Positions 18,453-25,266 of a DNA stretch of 36,828 nucleotides are shown piece by piece. The notes under the pieces were generated by a model. The model was not told the origin of the DNA and searched no databases. It saw only the letters and a list, made by a program, of their open reading frames with translations. The translations under genes and the position numbers were made by a program. Every line of letters starts with the position of its first letter. Position 1 is the first letter of the stretch. This DNA comes from Blastocatellia bacterium (GTDB taxonomy: Bacteria > Acidobacteriota > Blastocatellia > RBC074). Location: contig JAEUQN010000059.1 in NCBI GenBank assembly GCA_016789725.1, positions 1-36,828 on the forward strand, given 5' to 3'.

Positions 18453-19583
18453 ATGGACTTTGATCTCTCAAAACCTCAACAACTTTTACAACAATCCGCG
18501 CGCGATTTCTTCTCACGTGAATGCCCGGCAGAGAAGGTGCGCACGTTAATGGAAACCGATACTGCCTTTGATGCCAAGCTATGGGAAGGCATCGCGGATC
18601 AAGGCTGGACGGGCTTAATCGTGCCGGAGGAATTCGGCGGACTAGGATTGGGAACCGTTGAGCTTGCCGCAGTTGCCGAAGAAATGGGCCGCGCGTGTTT
18701 GCCTTCGCCCTTCATCTCGACCATTTGGGCTTCGGCGCTAATTGCCCGGACCGGCAGCGAAGGCCAGAAAGCACAGTACCTCGAAGCGATTTCTGCTGGC
18801 ACGTTGAAAGCGACCGTCGCCTTGCTGGAAGCTTCCGCCGATTGGAACCCTGATGGGGTGCAACTGAAAGCAGAGCGCGAAGGGGGCAGCTTCCGCCTCA
18901 AGGGACGTAAGGAATTCGTCTCCGATGCTGCCGTTGCGGATGTGATTTTGTGCATCGCTCGAACTGGCGATGATCTCGTGATTCTTCCCGTTTCCCGGAC
19001 CGCCGAAGGTGTCACCGTAACGCTGACGCCGAGCATTGATGCGACTCGCAAGCTCTATGCGGTGGATTTTGACAATGTCATCATTCCCGAAGGCGATGCG
19101 CTTGAAACCGGATACCGCGCGCTGGATGCGATTCAACAAGCAACAGGCGTCGCTACCATTGCGCTTTGTGCCGAGATGATTGGCGGGATGCAATGGACGC
19201 TCGACACGACGGTCGAATACGCCAAGACAAGATTGCAATTCGACAAACCGATTGGCATTTATCAAGCAGTGCAACACCGCTGCGCCGAAATGGTTTTGTT
19301 CACCGAAAGCGCGCGTTCGTCGGTGTATTACGCCGCGTGGGCCTTATCGGAAAATGACCCCTCGGCGAAATTAGCGGTTTCAATGGCGAAGGCCTATTGC
19401 TCTGATTCCGCTCGTGAAACCGGTAATCGCGGCATTCAAATGCACGGCGGCATCGGCTTCACGTGGGAGCATAATTTGCACCTCTATTACAAACGCGCAA
19501 AGTCCTCAGAAGTCATGTTTGGTGATGCGACCTATCACCGCGAATTGATTGCCAAAGAGGTTGTGGACGAGCCGGAAAAATAG
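18453..19583 (+). CDS. Acyl-CoA dehydrogenase-like subunit lacking the usual catalytic Glu
   Basis: 376 aa from the ATG at 18453; a longer reading would begin inside the hairpin repeat. The fold is present (LIVPEEFGGLGLG in the N-terminal domain; MHGGIGFTWEHNLHLY in the C-terminal domain), but where an active enzyme has Glu-Gly-Thr near the end, this reads VMFGDATYH, with no Glu at that place. That is the pattern of the partner subunit in mycobacterial ChsE-type heterotetramers acting on bulky steroid side chains. No Shine-Dalgarno is visible. A stable pair with the preceding gene product is the likely form; acting alone on another substrate is possible. Confidence 0.88.
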   Translation: MDFDLSKPQQLLQQSARDFFSRECPAEKVRTLMETDTAFDAKLWEGIADQGWTGLIVPEEFGGLGLGTVELAAVAEEMGRACLPSPFISTIWASALIARTGSEGQKAQYLEAISAGTLKATVALLEASADWNPDGVQLKAEREGGSFRLKGRKEFVSDAAVADVILCIARTGDDLVILPVSRTAEGVTVTLTPSIDATRKLYAVDFDNVIIPEGDALETGYRALDAIQQATGVATIALCAEMIGGMQWTLDTTVEYAKTRLQFDKPIGIYQAVQHRCAEMVLFTESARSSVYYAAWALSENDPSAKLAVSMAKAYCSDSARETGNRGIQMHGGIGFTWEHNLHLYYKRAKSSEVMFGDATYHRELIAKEVVDEPEK

Positions 19584-19596
19584 CCGCGAAAGCGCG

Positions 19597-19645
19597 CGAA
19601 GCGTTTGGGTTGCGATGTCAAATCCCTTGCAACCCAAACGCTTCG
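19597..19645. terminator. 17-bp perfect hairpin after the acyl-CoA operon
   Basis: CGAAGCGTTTGGGTTGC (19597-19613) and its exact reverse complement (19629-19645) with a 15-base loop, starting 14 bases after the dehydrogenase stop. The position suits a transcription end or mRNA 3' protection. There is no T-run after it, so a classical intrinsic terminator is doubtful; it may be another dispersed hairpin repeat. Confidence 0.5.
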
Positions 19646-19889
19646 ATCAATGAGCAATTAGCCTTCATTTTCTCCCGCCATTCCGATATTCATCCAGCAA
19701 ATAGCGCTTGTCAGCCTTTCCCTGCGAACGGTATATTGCTATTTCCACAGCAAAGCCGTACTGCCGAAACAGCCAAGCTCAGCCTAGCGCGGAAACTGTG
19801 GCCGCCAGCACTCCTGAAACCAAGGCTGAGAGATTACGCGATCACGAGAAAGGAACACTTGAGCCGGATTGCTTAAGTGGATTGAGTGT
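19646..19889. other. Non-coding stretch before the TIR gene
   Basis: With the hairpin, about 306 bases separate the acyl-CoA dehydrogenase from the TIR start. Short open readings exist here, but none has a ribosome site, a recognisable motif or convincing codon use. No clear promoter pair was found. The stretch probably marks the left junction of the accessory islet. Confidence 0.5.
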
Positions 19890-20270
19890 ATGGATAACGA
19901 GTTTCGCTTTGACGTTTTCCTGAGTCATAGTTCCAAAGACAAACCACTTGTACGTGACATTGCAAAGCGTTTGCGAGCAGACGGGGTGCGCGTCTGGCTG
20001 GACGAGTGGGAGATCAAACCCGGTGACAGCATTCCGGCGAAGATTGAGGAAGGGTTAGCGCAGTCGCGCGTGTTGGTGCTGTGCATGTCGGCACAGGCGT
20101 TCAGCTCCGATTGGGGGCAGTTGGAAAGTTATACGTTCCGCTTTCGGGACCCGCTGAACAAAGAGCGGCGCTTTCTTCCCCTGCGACTGGATGAGGCCAA
20201 AATCAGTGGAGAAAGACTTTTCGCGCAGTCATCCAAGGAGCAACTTTGCTTTTGCTGTTGCAGTCTTTAA
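19890..20270 (+). CDS. TIR-domain protein, minimal or C-terminally truncated
   Basis: 126 aa from the ATG at 19890. Residues 6-107 are a good bacterial TIR domain: FDVFLSHSSKDK at 8-18, BB-loop region WLDEWEIKPGDSIPAKIE at 36-53, strand VLVLCMSAQAFSSDW, then W75 and E79 where TIR NADases have their catalytic glutamate, and FRDPLNKERRFLPLRLDEA. After about residue 107 the chain leaves the family pattern and ends in a cysteine-rich tail (LCFCCCSL). Related proteins continue with further domains, so a recombination event probably cut it. TIR domains in bacteria often cleave NAD+ or make signal nucleotides in antiphage defence. The ribosome site is weak. The HNH gene follows after 36 bases. Confidence 0.72.
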   Translation: MDNEFRFDVFLSHSSKDKPLVRDIAKRLRADGVRVWLDEWEIKPGDSIPAKIEEGLAQSRVLVLCMSAQAFSSDWGQLESYTFRFRDPLNKERRFLPLRLDEAKISGERLFAQSSKEQLCFCCCSL

Positions 20271-20306
20271 GCCTATCAAGTGTAGTTTGTATTTGGAGGT
20301 ATTCCT

Positions 20307-21608
20307 ATGAATGCGAAAACGCAGAAGGACAAATGGAAAAGAGATCTTGACCTAGTAAAGAGAATTACTCAGATACTTAATAACAAGCCATCCCAAAAGA
20401 GTGAGAAAGAGTTATTCGACGATATTGTTGATCTAGTTCAAGAAAAGACAAATGCGATGAGTAGGCAATCCGCAAGACAAAAAGCTAATATGTGCTTGGC
20501 CTATCTTCGCGCGCCACAAGACATTAGAAACGAATATGAGAACAAGAAGCCTTCTTTCACAAAAATTGGCGAAGTATGCCTTCAAGTGTGCGAAAAAAAG
20601 AGGTCTATACTCAGCTATGACTTCGCCGTACCAGACAACATTGCCAGAACAATCATAGGGAATGCCATTAAAGTATCAAACTCGAAAAATGCCGCAGCTT
20701 GTGCGGGAAAGCTAAGAGAGGCTGTGAAAGCTAAACTTTTGGAAGTTAACAACAATGAGCTAGAGCCAACAGCAAAAGGCTGGCAGAGTCTACATCCCCC
20801 CATTGATCCAGATTTGATCAAGGATTCTGACACCTTTGAGGCTGAAATTGACCGGGCGATTATTGAAAGACATGGCCCAAAACCTAAGGATCACAAAGTT
20901 AGGCTGGACATGACATTTATGTGGAATCTTAGAGTTGTTCTTGATAAAAGTCGATTCAAATCCAATGAGCAGAAACTCATATTAAAAATATTAACCGGCA
21001 AGCCTCTTGCCAAGCCTTCCGAATTGCTCGTGATCTACATCGAATTAAAGAGGAAAATACCGAAGAGTATCGCCGAACAACTTGCGCTTATGGCATACAA
21101 AGAATTTCTGTTGGCAGAGAACAATAAAGAAAAAGCGGGGCGAAACGATAGACTTAGAAACCAGTTGAATAACCTGAAAAATACTGATGAAGAAGTATTG
21201 AGTAAAAGAAGAACAGAACAAGATAAATTGCGAAAGGAATTATTAGATGGAAAGGGCAAAGGTAAGTGTGCTCTGTGCGGAAACGAGTATGAAGATTTAT
21301 CTCTTGTGGCTGCACATAAGAAAAAGAGACAATATTGCTCTGAGCAAGAGCGACTTGACCCCGATATTGTGATGCTTCTTTGTAAATTTGGTTGCGACCA
21401 TCTTTATGAAGAAGGATTTATTCTGATTGAAAACGGCAAAGTAGTTGAGAATCCAATTAAGAAACCAAAAGGCGAAGAGAGAGCTTTTATTGAAAAACTA
21501 ATCAAAGACAAACATTGTCTTGATAAGCGATGGTTAGAGAGGAACTCTGAAAAGTTTTTAAGTTGGCACTATGAGAATCATTTTGCAAAACGCTCAGGCA
21601 CGGGATAA
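20307..21608 (+). CDS. Uncharacterised protein with C-terminal zinc-binding HNH-like nuclease domain
   Basis: 433 aa with a strong GGAGG site. Residues about 1-300 are lysine-rich, mostly helical and match no family I recognise. Residues 321-372 form an HNH-type unit: CALC (C321, C324), LVAAH with H337, then C344, C359 and C363 in LLCKFGCDHLYEEGFI. The C-x2-C plus C-x3-C pairs would hold zinc and AH supplies the general base; the last HNH position is D364/H365. A tail of about 60 residues follows. Base composition is unlike the flanks: 20341-20400 has 21 G/C of 60, against 31 of 60 at 23641-23700. Such HNH units occur in restriction and other defence effectors. Its place next to a TIR gene suggests a defence pair; the N-terminus may be the sensor. 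Confidence 0.72.
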   Translation: MNAKTQKDKWKRDLDLVKRITQILNNKPSQKSEKELFDDIVDLVQEKTNAMSRQSARQKANMCLAYLRAPQDIRNEYENKKPSFTKIGEVCLQVCEKKRSILSYDFAVPDNIARTIIGNAIKVSNSKNAAACAGKLREAVKAKLLEVNNNELEPTAKGWQSLHPPIDPDLIKDSDTFEAEIDRAIIERHGPKPKDHKVRLDMTFMWNLRVVLDKSRFKSNEQKLILKILTGKPLAKPSELLVIYIELKRKIPKSIAEQLALMAYKEFLLAENNKEKAGRNDRLRNQLNNLKNTDEEVLSKRRTEQDKLRKELLDGKGKGKCALCGNEYEDLSLVAAHKKKRQYCSEQERLDPDIVMLLCKFGCDHLYEEGFILIENGKVVENPIKKPKGEERAFIEKLIKDKHCLDKRWLERNSEKFLSWHYENHFAKRSGTG

Positions 21609-21643
21609 GGTGAGCTACCCTATGCTGCGACGAACTCAGATAA

Positions 21644-21778
21644 GCCATCCTTGAAGGCATCCGTTGGGACAACATTCTGTGGCGCTCTTCGCCGCTGCTT
21701 TTCAAACGGCTGAAGGAAGAGATTATTCAATTGAAAGACGAGGGCCGCGTGCTGCCGCGCTTCAATGAATTGCGCTAG
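21644..21778 (+). pseudogene. Orphan C-terminal gene fragment
   Basis: After an in-frame stop (21641-21643), 44 codons read AILEGIRWDNILWRSS... and end ...GRVLPRFNELR before TAG. The composition (W, L, K, E, R in helix-like spacing) looks like a genuine protein C-terminus, but there is no start codon or ribosome site and the 5' part is gone. Family not recognised. It lies immediately after the HNH gene and probably belonged to a gene disrupted when the islet formed. Confidence 0.4.
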
Positions 21779-21858
21779 ACCGTGCATTGCCATGGCGAAG
21801 GACAGGTTCCAATATGAAGATGCGTATTCCAATCATTGGGTTAGACAACCCTTCAGCT

Positions 21859-21909
21859 AAATGGTACTTTCCTCCACAATTTACCATTTCATCTGTGGAG
21901 GCTAGTAAA
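21859..21909 (+). promoter_or_regulatory. Interlocked inverted repeats that cover the Shine-Dalgarno of the MBL gene
   Basis: Stem 1: AAATGGTA (21859-21866) with TACCATTT (21882-21889). Stem 2: CCTCCACA (21871-21878) with TGTGGAGG (21894-21901). Both are perfect 8-bp pairs and are interleaved, with connecting loops of 4, 3 and 4 bases. The right half of stem 2 contains the GGAGG that serves the ATG at 21910. Forming stem 2 would hide the ribosome site; stem 1 would compete with it, or both could form a strained pseudoknot. As DNA the same symmetry could instead be two overlapping operators. Confidence 0.55.
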
Positions 21910-23196
21910 ATGACACGCGCTCAGGTTGGCTTGTTGCTGTTGTCTGTTTGTATTACCTTCCCGCTCATCGCCCAAACTGATCAAATCCCTGACAACCCGC
22001 TCATTGCCCTGCGCGTGGGCTCTGATCAAAAGCAGGCCCTCAAGGTTCACGACGCCATTTTTCAAGCCATCGGATTTGGCAATACCTTTCTGGTTACCAC
22101 CCGCGATGGCAATGTCATTATTGATACCTCACTTGCCTTCAACGTCGCACGGCACAAACAACTACTCGAAGCCATTTCTAAAGGGCCGATTAAATACATT
22201 ATCCTGACGCATGCGCATGGCGATCATACGGGCGGCGTTACGGCCTGGAAACAGCCAGGCACGAACATCATCGCTCAGCAAAATCACGTCGAGTTTCAGC
22301 ACTATCAAGCAAGGCTCGCGGGGTTTTATGCGCGTAATAATGCCGCGCAGTTTGCGTTGCCAATCCCGCCTCAAAATGAATGGAAAGGAAACTACGGAGC
22401 GACGATTGAGCCAACGATTCTCTTCGATGACAAATATGAGTTTGAGCTTGGTGGCGTCAAGTTTGAAATCCTGCATACACCGGGCGAAACCTACGATCAT
22501 CTGACGGTCTGGATTCCCCAATACAAAGCGGTGTTCGTGGGCGACAACTACTACGATTCATTCCCGAACATTTACACCTTGCGCGGCACACAGCCTCGTT
22601 GGGCATTGGATTATGTGAACTCGTTGAATAAAGTGCTGGCACTCAAACCGGAAGTCATGTTGCCGAGTCACGGGATGCCGGTCCATAGCAATGCGGAGAT
22701 CGTAAAACGTGTGACACGCTATCGAGATGCCATTCAATACGTTCACGATGAGACAGTGAAGGGCATGAATGCAGGCAAGGATGTGTGGGCGCTGATGCGC
22801 GAAATCAAACTGCCGACGGCGCTGGATATTGGCGAAAGCTACGGCAAATTGTCTTGGTCGGTGCGTGGCATTTATGAAGGTTATGTCGGTTGGTTTGATT
22901 TGAAACCAGCGTCGGTATATGAACTACCTGTGAATGCGGTCTATTCTGATCTGGTAAAGTTGGCGGGCGTAGAGGCGGTAGCAAAGCTGGCAGCCGAACG
23001 TGTGGCAAACGGGCAGGCGACAGCGGCATTACATCTGAGCGAAATTGTCCTGACGGCAGACCCCAATCATCGCGGTGCGTTGGAGGCAAAATTGAAAGCA
23101 CTCGAATACTTGCGCGACCGCTGTCGCAATAGCAATGAACGCGGCTGGTTGGAACATTTCATCCGCGAAACCAAAATGAAACTGGAAGGAAAGTGA
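21910..23196 (+). CDS. Exported MBL-fold hydrolase with alkyl-sulfatase-type dimerisation domain
   Basis: 428 aa from the ATG at 21910, eight bases after GGAGG; longer readings lack a signal peptide at the N-terminus. Signal peptide about 1-20 (ending LIAQ). The metal motif THAHGDH has H101, H103, D105 and H106; later metal ligands include the histidine of LHTPGETYDH and of LPSHGMPVH. From about residue 290 the sequence follows the alkylsulfatase dimerisation domain (RGIYEGYVGWFDLKPAS and a helical tail with LHLSEIVLTADPN). The full SdsA1-type enzyme is longer (about 650 aa), so this is a short relative; sulfatase activity is possible, not shown. Its stop overlaps the next start. Confidence 0.82.
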   Translation: MTRAQVGLLLLSVCITFPLIAQTDQIPDNPLIALRVGSDQKQALKVHDAIFQAIGFGNTFLVTTRDGNVIIDTSLAFNVARHKQLLEAISKGPIKYIILTHAHGDHTGGVTAWKQPGTNIIAQQNHVEFQHYQARLAGFYARNNAAQFALPIPPQNEWKGNYGATIEPTILFDDKYEFELGGVKFEILHTPGETYDHLTVWIPQYKAVFVGDNYYDSFPNIYTLRGTQPRWALDYVNSLNKVLALKPEVMLPSHGMPVHSNAEIVKRVTRYRDAIQYVHDETVKGMNAGKDVWALMREIKLPTALDIGESYGKLSWSVRGIYEGYVGWFDLKPASVYELPVNAVYSDLVKLAGVEAVAKLAAERVANGQATAALHLSEIVLTADPNHRGALEAKLKALEYLRDRCRNSNERGWLEHFIRETKMKLEGK

Positions 23197-23621
23197 TGAG
23201 CGAATTACCTGCATCAATTGAGACTGGCCTTGAACAGTGGCATCAATTTGCCGCTACGTGGAAGCCAGAAATCCTGCAAGCATTGTTGACGGATGATTGT
23301 GTATTTCATTCGCCGTTTTTGTGGAAGCCAAAGCCGGGGAAAGGTAAAACGATGATGGCTCTGACGGCGGCTTCGCAGGTGTTTGAAAACTTCAAGTATC
23401 ATCGGCAATTGACGGATGGGACCTCTGTAATGCTGGAGTTCAGCGCAAATGTGGGCGAGATGTCGCTCAAAGGCATTGACCTGATTCGCTTCAATGCGGA
23501 CGGAAAAATTGAAGACTTTGAAGTGATGATTCGACCCTTCAAAGGGCTTCAGGCATTGGCGGAGGCGATGACGAAACAATTGATGAAACAGGGCGATTAC
23601 GAAGCGTTCATTGCGGGGTAA
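23196..23621 (+). CDS. NTF2-like (SnoaL-type) small protein
   Basis: 141 aa; its ATG shares a base with the preceding stop (TGATG). The pattern of an N-terminal helix (EQWHQFAATWKPEILQALL), a 'DDCVFHSPFLWKP' strand, and a C-terminal sheet with LKGIDLIRFNADGKIEDFEV followed by MIRPFKGLQAL is typical of NTF2-like/SnoaL folds. These are pocket proteins used as isomerases, hydrolases or cyclases, or as binding proteins. The next crotonase starts one base after its stop, so it is part of the same operon. Exact reaction unknown. Confidence 0.8.
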   Translation: MSELPASIETGLEQWHQFAATWKPEILQALLTDDCVFHSPFLWKPKPGKGKTMMALTAASQVFENFKYHRQLTDGTSVMLEFSANVGEMSLKGIDLIRFNADGKIEDFEVMIRPFKGLQALAEAMTKQLMKQGDYEAFIAG

Positions 23622-23622
23622 T

Positions 23623-24366
23623 ATGTTGCTTTCCGAACGGCACGACAAAATCTTGCTCCTCACGCTGAACCGCCCCGAAAAGCGTAATGCGTTACATCCT
23701 GATTTAGTGGTCGAACTGCTCGCGGCGCTCGAAGCGGCTGCCACGGATGACACGTTGAATGTGGTCATCATCACTGGCGCAGGCAAGGCGTTCTGTGCTG
23801 GGCTGGACCTCGAACACACGCTTGGCAAGACCTCGCAACAAGGCTCAAAATTCGGTATCGTCTTTGACCTCTTTCATCGCATTTATACATTGCCGCAGCC
23901 GGTGATTGCGGCGATCAACGGCCCGGCGATTGCCGGCGGATTTGATCTGGCGCAGTTTTGCGATCTGCGATTATGCACGCCAAACGCTGTATTCTCGCAA
24001 GCGGAAATCAACCTTGGCCTGACGCAGATGATGTACCCGCTTTATAAAACCATCGGCCTGGCACGCGCGAAAGAATGGGCGATGACTGGCGCGGTGATTG
24101 ATGCGGACGAAGCCTATCGAAGCGGTTTCGTGAATCATATTCATCCAAATGAGGCATTGATCGGGGAAGCGATGAAGCTGGCAACAACGCTGGCTGGCAA
24201 ACCGCGCAAGGCATTGTTCGAGACAAAGCGACTGAGCCGTGAACTGATCGAAATGAATTACGACACCGCGATTGAACGTCAGCTCAACGCCATTCGTGAA
24301 CGATTACAATCCGACGAGCATCGGCAGGCGCTCGAAGCCCACAAATCAAAACTCAAACAGAAATGA
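23623..24366 (+). CDS. Enoyl-CoA hydratase/isomerase family protein (crotonase)
   Basis: 247 aa from the ATG at 23623. Crotonase signature: LLTLNRPEKRNALHPD at the N-terminus, oxyanion-hole segment GAGKAFCAGLDLEH, and INGPAIAGGFDLAQFCDLR. Of the two hydratase glutamates, the first position is Asp (GGFDLA) and the second is kept as Glu (SQAEINLG). Hydration of trans-2-enoyl-CoA or isomerisation are both possible. It overlaps the next gene by 4 bases (ATGA), so the two crotonases are co-translated. Confidence 0.88.
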   Translation: MLLSERHDKILLLTLNRPEKRNALHPDLVVELLAALEAAATDDTLNVVIITGAGKAFCAGLDLEHTLGKTSQQGSKFGIVFDLFHRIYTLPQPVIAAINGPAIAGGFDLAQFCDLRLCTPNAVFSQAEINLGLTQMMYPLYKTIGLARAKEWAMTGAVIDADEAYRSGFVNHIHPNEALIGEAMKLATTLAGKPRKALFETKRLSRELIEMNYDTAIERQLNAIRERLQSDEHRQALEAHKSKLKQK

Positions 24367-25148
24367 CCGAACCGTCTATTCTTATCCGTCGTGAACCACC
24401 GCTCGGCTGGGTGATCGTCAATCGTCCCGCCGCTCGCAATGCTTTGACGACGGCCATGTGGCAGCAATTGGCCGATGAAATCAATGGGCTTGTCGCCGAG
24501 ACTGACATCCGCGTCATTCTCTTGCGCGGCGCGGGCGACAAATCCTTTATCTCTGGCGCAGACATCGGTGATCTGAAAGCGCAACTTGCACAGCCTTCAT
24601 TAGTCGCAGAAAGTTATCGGTTTACCACCCAGGTGATGGATGCGATCTCCACTGCGCCGAAGCCTGTGGTTGCGATGATTCAGGGGCATTGTTTGGGCGG
24701 TGGGGTGTTGATTGCCTTAGCGTGTGATGTACGCTTTGCTGGCGAGTCAGCGCAATTTGGAATCCCTGCGGCCAAGCTTGGTGTGGCCTATCCACCAGAG
24801 CATGGGATCGCAAGATTAGTGCATACGGTGGGGGCTACGCACGCCTCGGATATTTTACTTTCCGGGCGCACGCTGGATGCACCGGAGGCCTGGCGGATAG
24901 GTCTGGTGAATCGCGTCGTAGCTGCCGACGTCTTGGAATCACAAACGCGCGATTATGCTTTAGCCTTGGCACAAGGCGCGCCGCTGACCCTCGCCGCACA
25001 CAAATTGGCAATCCAGCAGACGTTGCGATTTGAGCGTGATGTGGCTGCGATTGAAGCCGCTGTCGCGCAATGTTATCGCAGCGCGGATTGCCATGAAGGG
25101 TTGGCCGCTTTTCTCGAAAAACGTCCTCCCATTTTCAGCGGACAATAA
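24363..25148 (+). CDS. Crotonase-family protein lacking both canonical hydratase glutamates
   Basis: 261 aa. Fold markers: VIVNRPAARNALTTAMW, RGAGDKSFISGADIGDL (oxyanion region) and IQGHCLGGGVLIALACDVRF. At the two positions where hydratases carry Glu, it has Leu (GGGVLIAL) and Ala (GIPAAKLG). Known members with such changes include isomerases, decarboxylases and thioester hydrolases, so 'enoyl-CoA hydratase' would be over-called. Its start overlaps the stop of the first crotonase. Last gene of the MBL-NTF2-crotonase group. Confidence 0.86.
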   Translation: MTEPSILIRREPPLGWVIVNRPAARNALTTAMWQQLADEINGLVAETDIRVILLRGAGDKSFISGADIGDLKAQLAQPSLVAESYRFTTQVMDAISTAPKPVVAMIQGHCLGGGVLIALACDVRFAGESAQFGIPAAKLGVAYPPEHGIARLVHTVGATHASDILLSGRTLDAPEAWRIGLVNRVVAADVLESQTRDYALALAQGAPLTLAAHKLAIQQTLRFERDVAAIEAAVAQCYRSADCHEGLAAFLEKRPPIFSGQ

Positions 25149-25158
25149 TCGCTGAATT

Positions 25159-25187
25159 TTGACAGAACCTGCATTGCAGCATAGACT
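25159..25187 (+). promoter_or_regulatory. Sigma-70-type promoter for the peroxidase operon
   Basis: TTGACA at 25159-25164, 17-base spacer, TAGACT at 25182-25187, in the 118-base gap before the diheme peroxidase gene. The start codon at 25267 follows GGGAGG (25251-25256). This would give a leader of about 75 bases. Assigned by consensus match only. Confidence 0.5.
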
Positions 25188-25266
25188 GACCTCGCGGTTG
25201 CAACGACCGCACTAAAATTCCATCCGAATCACAAATCGTTTTACTTTTCAGGGAGGCTCTGTCGCT

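Noticed and set aside
19610..19876. 88-codon open frame before the TIR gene
   Set aside because: It starts inside the loop region of a hairpin, lacks a ribosome site and has no family resemblance.
21792..21860. 22-codon ORF ending at the base of stem 1, as a possible leader peptide
   Set aside because: No ribosome site and no run of a regulatory amino acid; kept only as a thought for attenuation.
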